A DNA stretch of 64,000 nucleotides from Lineus longissimus. Taxonomy: Eukaryota; Nemertea; Pilidiophora; Heteronemertea; Lineidae. The notes beneath the pieces were generated by a model that saw only the letters and a list, made by a program, of their open reading frames with translations, was not told where the DNA came from and did not search any database. Each line of letters starts with the position of its first letter. The first letter of the stretch is position 1. This document shows positions 59,901 to 64,000 of the stretch, one piece after another. Made by a program: the position numbers and the translations under genes. The DNA is taken from NCBI RefSeq assembly GCF_910592395.1, contig NC_088314.1, positions 8,618,001 to 8,682,000 of the forward strand, given 5' to 3'.

Positions 59901-61244
59901 TACCATCTCAGATCATCATACTCCCTTTATTAGCTAATTACTCGCATCGTTATTAGCCGCTAATGACAATTAGATAGACATCGAATGGGCGCAGCGCATG
60001 CCAGCAAACAAAATTACCAATAATACGACCATAGAATGTCTTTATGCCAGAATAATGGACAGTGCTATCACCATGGTTTTTATACTAATGATTATTCCTT
60101 TGAGATATCATGTTAGCATCCTCTAATTGTATTTTCGATCATATTTCTGGATACTGTTTAAGGATGTCCAGGCCGAGCCTGACATTAAAAGAAAGAAGTG
60201 TAGTGTCAGAATCTATGACCATAAATGTGCGATGGTATAAATATAGGTCACACATTTCCTCTTGGCTGTTTTCATGCGACATCTGAGCATAAGCAGTAAA
60301 GCGGAAGCAAATTTATTTTGTTTAAATCTCAACATGATGGTTTATCTGATACCATGATTTTGACCAGCAGATTCAATTGCACCACCAAACCTGGCCCTAT
60401 ACTAGAAGGTAATCATAGTCATCACCAAGCCGTACAAGCAATGTCATGACTAAGTGACCAGCTAGCTAGTCTCCATGCGTCTGCCCTTTCAGGAGGTGTC
60501 GGCAGATGGATGACCAATCCATCCAGTAATTCCGCTCTAGGTGGAGCCGAAATGGATTTCGACAGGTGGTGTAGGGTCATTGACACATAAATATAATGGG
60601 ATATTGGGATGAAGGTATATTTATTTCCTTTGGAGTATGGCTATGATTATTTGGCTACAGGTTATTTTGAGAGAGGTAATGTAAAGCGGCGTTTAAACAG
60701 GCCACAAACCTTGCCCAATAGTCAGAAGTTTGAATGATCCCATACGTCCTGTGTGCCTGGTGCGAACGGACCGGTGTAACATCTGTGGTTGTTTCCCATG
60801 TGTCAGTGTTTCCAAACAATAGGCAGCTAGAGAGACCACGACTTTTCAATAGGGGGGATACACAGAAAAACTTGTCAATCTATTTTTGAGCGTTCCCAAA
60901 CAATGAGGGGAAACACTCAAAAACAGAAACACTCAAAAACATTACGCCGGCTACACATCAGGCCAATGAATGTAATACTTTCGCCCTGCATTTGTGTCTT
61001 GCTGAGGGTTCTATATCTCGCAAAGCTTGTCCCTGAAGGTGAGTTTAGCATCAACACTTGCCAGGTGACCACGTCTGTTGTGTCTGTCCGTTCCTTTACA
61101 CCCCTCGATGGTAAAGAGTGGGAATCTCCTCCTTTAAAAAGTCTACAAGAATGAATTTATTTCTTACTTACGTCTGTTTGTGGTTGCAGCAAAAGACAGA
61201 ACAAGAACTATTCCACAATACCGCCACATCCTCCTTTAGTTAAC
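35739..61244 (-). CDS. L1CAM/neuroglian-type FN3 protein without Ig domains
   Basis: This is the overall gene on the minus strand; exons are listed separately. A signal-peptide exon (ATG at 61229) joins in phase to exons for four FN3 domains. Their landmarks match L1-family FN3 1-4: LPGPPRNV opening; PVRPDRNP between FN3-1 and -2; MPPVDHNGPGFKYVVKW and GFSGEG in FN3-2; KTAEGVPGPV between FN3-3 and -4. Eight junctions agree in phase. Nine exons give 461 codons; with two tentative exons the product is 564 residues ending in TAG. L1 proteins normally carry six Ig domains ahead of FN3, and none is found in the 11.3-kb first intron. L1 proteins mediate neural adhesion; an extracellular adhesion role is inferred. 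Confidence 0.8.
36038..36159 (-). CDS. Tentative exon before the Cys-rich tail
   Basis: 122 nt between GATCACAG and GTAAGA, phase 1 to 0, encoding AILDDVAKYISRLGQSYNGI and more, a probable amphipathic helix, ending FSFCWIN. Its phase fits both the preceding supported exon and the next tentative one. The intron between the two tentative exons is only 110 bp, short for this gene. Confidence 0.35.
36869..36949 (-). CDS. FN3 gene exon 9: Lys/Pro linker after FN3-4
   Basis: 81 nt, phase 1-1, with a strong TTTTTTTTTCAG acceptor. It encodes VLKPAKRKYTQPKPSTPNPK and TILETN, a basic, Pro-rich linker outside any fold. No FN3-5 or membrane helix was found after it. Confidence 0.7.
37231..37401 (-). CDS. 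FN3 gene exon 8: second half of FN3-4
   Basis: 171 nt, phase 1-1. RLQSGSAYRIYVYALSDGGR carries the FN3 L-x-P-x-x-x-Y-x-x-x-V pattern (here Leu, Gly-Ser, Tyr, Val) and the usual Gly-rich F-G turn. It joins exon 7 at a split Phe codon. Confidence 0.82.
37901..38023 (-). CDS. FN3 gene exon 7: first half of FN3-4
   Basis: 123 nt, phase 1-1. VPGPVERLDAL opens the domain; LKLVWRPPKTKNSVVTGYQY is the Trp strand and the G-Y-x-Y strand. I placed the donor at AGAATAT/GTAAGT rather than an earlier GTATAT because it restores the frame with exon 8. Confidence 0.82.
38735..38945 (-). CDS. FN3 gene exon 6: second half of FN3-3
   Basis: 211 nt, phase 0 to 1. LIPNTSYKAYVSVLNNRHSG is the L-x-P-x-(T/S)-x-Y-x-x-x-V strand, and FFKTAEG is the end of FN3-3 as in L1 proteins (F-x-T-P-E-G-V-P). 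NTS is a possible glycosylation site. Confidence 0.85.
40945..41084 (-). CDS. FN3 gene exon 5: first half of FN3-3
   Basis: 140 nt, phase 1 to 0. VPLENPTKFRLEPNVN opens the domain, with FFWLSVAESPATILGEFKGY as the Trp strand and turn into the G-Y-R strand. Confidence 0.82.
42023..42032. promoter_or_regulatory. CRE-type palindrome GTGACGTCAC, site 1
   Basis: A perfect palindrome with the TGACGTCA core, 14 bp before an AAGATGGCGCTGC box that resembles a YY1 site. The same GCGGTGACGTCAC occurs in inverse near 42899. It could be an unannotated promoter, or the ends of a repeat. Confidence 0.35.
43206..43306. repeat. Diverged direct repeat, copy 1 (pair with 43560)
   Basis: About 100 bp from AAACGTTATTTTG to GAATATATGAGCAG is repeated at 43560-43655 with several substitutions and one small deletion. 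Both lie just 3' of the minus-strand GPCR. Confidence 0.65.
43560..43655. repeat. Diverged direct repeat, copy 2 (pair with 43206)
   Basis: This copy contains AAACGTTATTCTGAGGACGC and ends GAATATATGAGCAG, 66 bp downstream of the GPCR stop codon, so it would lie in that gene's 3' UTR. Confidence 0.65.
43722..44705 (-). CDS. Class A GPCR nested in the FN3 gene, single exon
   Basis: 327 codons from ATG (44705-44703) to TAA; the frame extends three codons further upstream but without an ATG. Landmarks: TM1 VNNILVLIIM (Asn40), TM2 LAICDSMNL, Cys95 at the top of TM3 and Cys177 in loop 2 (the canonical disulfide), TFTRFIAV in place of DRY (Thr119), TM6 VLCSPYVI, TM7 ALNCAVNFFLYFLSS. NMS at 180 is in loop 2. 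It belongs with invertebrate peptide GPCRs; subfamily and ligand cannot be set. It lies in the 6.5-kb intron between FN3 exons 4 and 5, on the same strand, so it needs its own promoter. Confidence 0.9.
   Translation of the reverse strand: MTPVTVFKVLQRQTYILSAILFVSGDYIIPSIVIFGCVNNILVLIIMRQRTHVSCLYLRVLAICDSMNLIGIGIVMTRGGFLMAKAVDVLKRPFCALILFTSHFAPAMSSWILIALTFTRFIAVMFPMKANIWTSLKTTRHLIFSITMASFAWGLPDLVYGTVPGDGLDDAASAVMCVYNMSKEARAAYDLIDTIMHFIIPFFLLLFFNVSIFYRLSDRKNKMANLSSTVANKEDRVVMLMVMVVTTTYLVLCSPYVIRIVLWKILLSNREPNELQIQQRLVSQVLTRIAYALNCAVNFFLYFLSSKAFRSDFIDFILCRNHIRHHK
44706..46660. other. Intron sequence, no supported gene
   Basis: This is the part of the FN3 gene's 6.5-kb intron upstream of the nested GPCR and probably holds that gene's promoter. 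No domain-bearing frame or clear repeat was found. Confidence 0.45.
46661..46870 (+). mobile_element. tRNA-derived SINE
   Basis: The 5' part is tRNA-like, with box A TGGTCTAGTGG (46670-46680) and box B GATTCAAACCCC (46715-46726) at normal spacing, but the arms do not pair as a functional tRNA. About 140 bp of unrelated tail follows, ending in AAAGCAAAAACCAACACTTT. This layout is typical of a SINE. Confidence 0.6.
47569..47800 (-). CDS. FN3 gene exon 4: FN3-2
   Basis: 232 nt, phase 0 to 1. MPPVDHNGPGFKYVVKWRR is the L1-family FN3-2 signature; LKTYTKYDIIVQAYNAIGPA follows as the E-F strands, and KYIGFSGEG closes the domain (GYSGED in L1 proteins). It is the strongest family evidence in this gene. 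Confidence 0.92.
49109..49282 (-). CDS. FN3 gene exon 3: end of FN3-1, start of FN3-2
   Basis: 174 nt, phase 0-0. VRLRVSAHNAVGWSLPG finishes FN3-1 (N-x-x-G motif), and CSVPPVRPDRNPKDPVG followed by MVISWE opens FN3-2, matching the TxPxxPxRNPxxV inter-domain linker of L1CAM, NrCAM and neuroglian. Confidence 0.9.
49313..49490. mobile_element. MITE family 2, copy 2
   Basis: A 178-bp element with TA at both ends. Ends CATTGGAACCTCACATAGCG and inverse, ending AGAGAGGTCCTAATG; inner phrases CTCTATTAAGGACAC and GTGTCCTTAATAGAG are inverted copies. It lies in the intron between FN3 exons 2 and 3, 30 bp from an exon. Confidence 0.78.
49659..49852 (-). CDS. FN3 gene exon 2: first part of FN3-1
   Basis: 194 nt, phase 1 to 0, after TTTTTACAG. 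LPGPPRNVRITKCGERRARL, then QWNHPKKPGH and YRIQYST, form the A-C strands of FN3-1 as in neuroglian. The codon split with the signal exon (C + AG) gives Gln. Confidence 0.88.
50413..51450 (+). CDS. Class A GPCR, tandem copy A, single exon
   Basis: 345 codons. ATG at 50413 is the first ATG of the frame; the open frame starts earlier without one. TM1 GIMLNISNFVVL (Asn55), TM2 LLKALAVCDLFFL (Asp83), TSERFVNIVFP for DRY (Glu146-Arg147), TM5 LYLTPVILIYS (Pro228), TM6 FTICETLPIV in place of CWxP, TM7 CDSALNFVAYCIS. Cys3.25 is absent although Cys197 is in loop 2, so the canonical disulfide cannot form. It is peptide-receptor-like with an unknown ligand. The gene is antisense to its host intron. Confidence 0.92.
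   Translation: MAQIELQQASMNLPTLPTESSLDQGKCIYKKVYADVFYLYTCAITPVVFIGIMLNISNFVVLRTMHNVAKTSVYLLKALAVCDLFFLTICLIYFFIRHMVVYFTNRIELFARPDNRIGVVIAFATAPLYYASLMSRNWLVVLITSERFVNIVFPLWARRNCDEGKLGKIAVGIGVASFACYGQRYWYHYLAVGINPCTHDTEVVMHLRPINTPLIDKITYMVGLYLTPVILIYSMNIILVISVRNSMKRRLKMNDTHSQTEKAQTQATVTILALIGLFTICETLPIVDRLIATAGVKFAADSPFYNYGRKIGLLLIVCDSALNFVAYCISNRIFRENFIKFLKSK
51451..54984. other. Non-coding part of unit A
   Basis: Matched by unit B at high identity. The longest frame (about 52976-53161) is changed by indels between the units, as expected of non-coding DNA. It contains a small perfect hairpin, CCAGAGTCTTAAAAGACTCT plus GG, near 54249, present in both units. Confidence 0.6.
55370..56407 (+). 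CDS. Class A GPCR, tandem copy B, single exon
   Basis: 345 codons, same start context as copy A. By hand comparison it differs at 7 residues: A176I, Q183L, Y187H, T212W, K217T, G276C and A300D, with about 11 silent changes. Five of the seven lie between the end of TM4 and the top of TM5, the loop-2 part of the peptide pocket. Three codons changed at two bases each. Both copies look intact, so both are probably functional receptors that may differ in ligand response. Confidence 0.92.
   Translation: MAQIELQQASMNLPTLPTESSLDQGKCIYKKVYADVFYLYTCAITPVVFIGIMLNISNFVVLRTMHNVAKTSVYLLKALAVCDLFFLTICLIYFFIRHMVVYFTNRIELFARPDNRIGVVIAFATAPLYYASLMSRNWLVVLITSERFVNIVFPLWARRNCDEGKLGKIAVGIGVISFACYGLRYWHHYLAVGINPCTHDTEVVMHLRPINWPLIDTITYMVGLYLTPVILIYSMNIILVISVRNSMKRRLKMNDTHSQTEKAQTQATVTILALICLFTICETLPIVDRLIATAGVKFADDSPFYNYGRKIGLLLIVCDSALNFVAYCISNRIFRENFIKFLKSK
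57548..57724. mobile_element. MITE family 3 insertion in unit B
   Basis: 177 bp with GGTGTAA/TTACACC ends. Unit A reads straight through the site (CCCCGGCACAATAATTAG). It is nearly identical to 60771-60950, so it moved recently and after the 5-kb duplication. The duplication of the target is not clear. Confidence 0.75.
60771..60950. mobile_element. MITE family 3, second copy
   Basis: 180 bp with CCGGTGTAA/TTACGCCGG ends. It shares the internal sequence (CAGTGTTTCCAAACAATAGG and so on) with the 57548 copy. It lies 222 bp downstream, in the minus sense, of the signal-peptide exon of the FN3 gene. Confidence 0.75.
61172..61244 (-). CDS. FN3 gene exon 1: start codon and signal peptide
   Basis: On the minus strand, TCATTTCAG precedes a short 5' leader and GGAGGATGTGG, a fair Kozak context. 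The ATG is at 61229-61227. MWRYCGIVLVLSFAATTNR is a typical signal peptide. Donor GTAAGTAAG; end phase 1 matches FN3 exon 2. That exon is 11.3 kb away, so membership of this gene is inferred from phase, strand and lack of any other partner. Confidence 0.68.
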
Positions 61245-62044
61245 CTGAAATGACAGGAAGGAACAATAGTTTCATTAGGAAGTCATCGTGTCCTTTCATT
61301 TGATGAAGATTAAAAACTGGATAAGTCCCCACACTTAACTTGCCAAAGCAATGTTCTGCTGACTTCTGATGAAAATTTCGGATGATGCGGATAGTGGGGT
61401 ACTATGACCATCCGGACATGCAGATACGGGTTAGGTTTTACTTGCAAATCTAATACTTCATGAAATTCATATCAGTCTGCAAGTAATTACGTGTTATGTC
61501 CGCAAGTGTACCTTAAACCTCTGAGGTGAACACAAATGATAAGGCAACCGTACCCGAAATTGGCCAAGTCTTTCATGGTCTAACAACATTTAATAATCGG
61601 CATTGTCAGTGTGTTTTAACATTTCAAGATTCGGAAAGTGTTAAGTACAGCTGCTACCAACTTCCATTGGGATCCTCTCAGTCGTTCCTCAAAGCCCAGT
61701 TCATACCACCTGCTTTGACCACTAGCCAGCAGCAGCAGCCTTTATTAATTAGCCCAAAAGGGTGTTTGATCTAAGGTCATTAGGAAACAGCTTTTATCAT
61801 ACACCTTTCGCCTTATTGCTATTAAGATGAAAGAATCCCCAGGTCAGTTGGCTGCCGACTGAGTGCGAGATGATCCATAGCACCTCCGTCTGTGTCATGG
61901 GCATCGTAAACACGTTTGATGATCACGATGTATAGTTGATTTAATCTGCCTGTTGTTCTAGAAGCAGATGCGGCTTTGTATGGCAGCCTGGAATCGTTGA
62001 TTTACGGCAATGTGCGTGCGAGCAAAAATATAGCTCGCCTTATA

Positions 62045-62805
62045 TGGGATGTCCTCGTGAATACCGGTGGCCTATCCTTTCTGTACTTTAAAAGTAGGAC
62101 CATTCATTTCGGAGGTCCACAGAAGAGCACCAGTATGACTAAGTAGGCCCTGGTCCCGCCTATGCATACCCGCCTTTGCCATGCATAATCTGCAAAGCGC
62201 CGCTTACTGATCTTTAGCCAATGACTGTGACGACCTGTGCATACGATAACACTGTTCATGGAGTATAAATAGCCAATTATAATACATGCAATATATGGCA
62301 CCCCAAGAGGAGACAAGACCACAATTGATTTTTTAAGCCTTTTAGCAGTTAAATTGTCAATGTTTGACCGCGACGCATCAAAGAATGCGTCAACTAGTGA
62401 AACTGAAATTCGGATATGATATACGGGTTAGTCTTGCGAGTAACTGGTGCGATTTAAATTGGTGATTGACCACGGAAATTTTTTTTTAATCGACAAATTA
62501 GACAGACTTTGATATTTCCACTCTTTTCAGCCAACTGGCAGAAAAAACTCAAAACACGCCCCCTATTACCCAATTAGCAAAATTCGAAATTAATTTTTTC
62601 ATCAAATAATTTCTTTATATCTGTAGACTTGCCACAGCAAATATTTTTTCAATACCTCTCCAAATATGTACTTGAGAGTAAAAAACATGCACTCGTCTAA
62701 TATATAGGCCTCGACCCTCCAACCTATGAATATTCATCAGTGGTCTTGTCTCAGAGGCCTCTTCAAAATGGCACCCGATACCGATATTCACGAGGACGAG
62801 CTGTG
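62045..62805 (-). mobile_element. MITE family 1, copy 5, split by another MITE
   Basis: Ends TGGGATGTCCTCGTGAATAC and GAGGACGAGCTGTG with TA flanks, reverse orientation. The two halves (62045-62309 and 62753-62805) join at CCAAGAGGCCTCT once the insert is removed, exactly the sequence of the other copies. Confidence 0.83.
62310..62752. mobile_element. 443-bp MITE nested in MITE family 1
   Basis: Inverted ends GAGACAAGACCAC and GTGGTCTTGTCTC (13 bp, perfect). The four bases AGAG are present on both sides and once in the uninterrupted copies, so the target duplication is 4 bp. The interior is AT-rich with no frame. Confidence 0.85.
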
Positions 62806-64000
62806 TATTTTTGGTGCGAGCTACTATGATTGGGCAAGCATGGTCACAGCGCCAATCAACACCAAATCATGGTATTTCAGGGAACATTTGCTCAAATATC
62901 GATTTGTCATAAACTTTCCTTCATCTTTCTTGGTATTATCTTTTTCATCTGTGGTTCTCGTAGCAAATGTTACCCCGGTAACCTCGATACTGAGTGCCCA
63001 AACGGGTCATTTTCATATTTTTCGGCTGAGTTGGCGCCAGCTTGAAGCTGATGATGGACTCATGTACAATTTTGGCCAATTCTTTCTACAATGTGTGCCT
63101 CTATGTGTCTTGGTTGGTTCGGTGTACTTACAGGAGATATGACTTTTTGTTAAAACTACAGCACCGGATCTAAATTGGCATGGTCGCATAGATATTAGTT
63201 GTTTTTTTAAATCTTGATATTTCAGAAATGGCAACATCCTAAAGAAGGAACTAGCAGTAATACAGCCACGTTATCTAAAACTTGCACTAAAGGTTCACCT
63301 CTGTATATTCTAGCTTAACCGGATGTGTTTTCTGTACCAATTGCTCTCTGTCGTGACAGCAAGGAAATGAGAAACTACGTAATGTGTTGCTAGTGGTGTC
63401 CATTGCCGCAAGTCTGTTATAAAATGGGGGTCGAAAGTGGAAACCATTATGCCTCAAACTACCCTCTGATGTAGATCAAATATTTTCTTCGTACTCTAGA
63501 ACAATGGCACTATTGGTAATAAAAGAATCTGCCTGGAGTGGTTAGCAGAACATAAAACGAATGATGTAAATATGGCAGTATCTTCCGGCATCAACGTATG
63601 GAACGCTTGCCACGAATGTTGTTTTATCCCATTTGTGAAGTTAAACTTTCGTATTATATAAATAGAAACCAACAAATTGTTTGCAATGCTTCAAAATGGC
63701 GAAATCAGTGTCTCTTACACAATAAAGCACGATAGATTCATGATGTCTTGTAAAGTACCGCCCTGCAAGTGGTAATTGTGTAGGAGGTTTCTCGCCTGTT
63801 TCCTAAATCGACAAGCTAAGCCGAAATAGATAATCAACGTTTAAAGGACGAAATGGTGACGATAGACTTAAGGGGTGACTATAGCCAGGAGCTAGGTAAA
63901 ACGTCTTCTCAGGTGTAATATACTAATATTAAGAAATAATAAAGACCGGCATAATTAGGGAACTGGGTGTGGTTTGACGTTGTAAAGATTCCTCTCACAA
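62806..64000. other. Intergenic, no supported gene
   Basis: A 138-codon frame from 62726 starts inside the MITE and has no domain. A Cys-containing stretch near 62955-63045 follows an AG but lacks any partner exon. No RNA gene or clear repeat was found. Confidence 0.45.

Larger units (their letters stand above)
55015..60144. repeat. 5-kb tandem duplication, unit B
   Basis: Collinear with unit A from CAGTTTTTTCTGAATAACCC to TTTTCGATCATAT. It is longer by about 178 bp because of a MITE inserted at 57548-57724 that unit A lacks. The junction at 55004-55014 carries a partial repeat of GTATTTTCGATC, so unequal exchange or a replication slip at short homology may have formed it. Confidence 0.92.

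Noticed and set aside
62726-63142. 138-codon + frame
   Set aside because: It starts inside a MITE end and crosses its border, with no domain signature.
1-64000. CRISPR array, operons or bacterial insertion sequences
   Set aside because: Repeats are MITEs, foldbacks and tandem units without spacer structure, and genes are split by spliceosomal introns, so the DNA is animal nuclear sequence.

Overview
The window is nuclear DNA of an invertebrate animal. Coding sequence is cut into 70-660 bp exons with GT/AG borders. The domain set is purely metazoan (NIDO, AMOP, calcium-binding EGF, thrombospondin type 1, fibronectin III of the L1CAM/neuroglian type, class A GPCRs), and introns are full of small inverted-repeat transposons. 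A marine lophotrochozoan or invertebrate deuterostome fits best, but nothing seen fixes the phylum.

Region 1 (1-28595, + strand) holds the last 31 exons of one large type I membrane protein; its 5' end lies outside the window. I assembled 5,339 nt that stay in one frame for 1,778 codons. The order is EGF x3, NIDO, AMOP, one cadherin-like domain, a Cys-rich module, EGF x14, thrombospondin type 1, an unrecognised juxtamembrane domain, one transmembrane helix and an 87-residue cytoplasmic tail ending in TAA. NIDO-AMOP is the core of the Mucin-4/Mesh/SUSD2 group, but no VWD domain follows the AMOP here. The introns carry four copies of one TA-flanked MITE, an 812-bp near-perfect palindrome with TTA duplications, hairpins and an antisense tRNA-Arg(CCT).

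Region 2 (28596-35738) has a long inverted repeat with tandem repeats in its arms (29766-30690), one intronless peptide-type GPCR (32338-33432, +) and diverged repeats.

Region 3 (35739-61244, - strand) is a second split gene. A signal-peptide exon is followed, in matching phase, by exons for four FN3 domains that carry the landmarks of L1CAM/neuroglian FN3 1-4, with no Ig domain in between. Two phase-compatible exons might end the protein in a short Cys-rich tail without a membrane helix. Three single-exon GPCR genes sit in its introns: one on the same strand (43722-44705) and two near-identical ones on the opposite strand (50413-51450, 55370-56407) in a 5-kb tandem duplication.

Region 4 (60145-64000) has a repeat copy, the first exon of the FN3 gene and a MITE split by a second MITE. 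The rest shows no supportable gene. The two split genes encode adhesion or matrix-type proteins and the GPCRs look like neuropeptide receptors; nothing in the sequence links them functionally.
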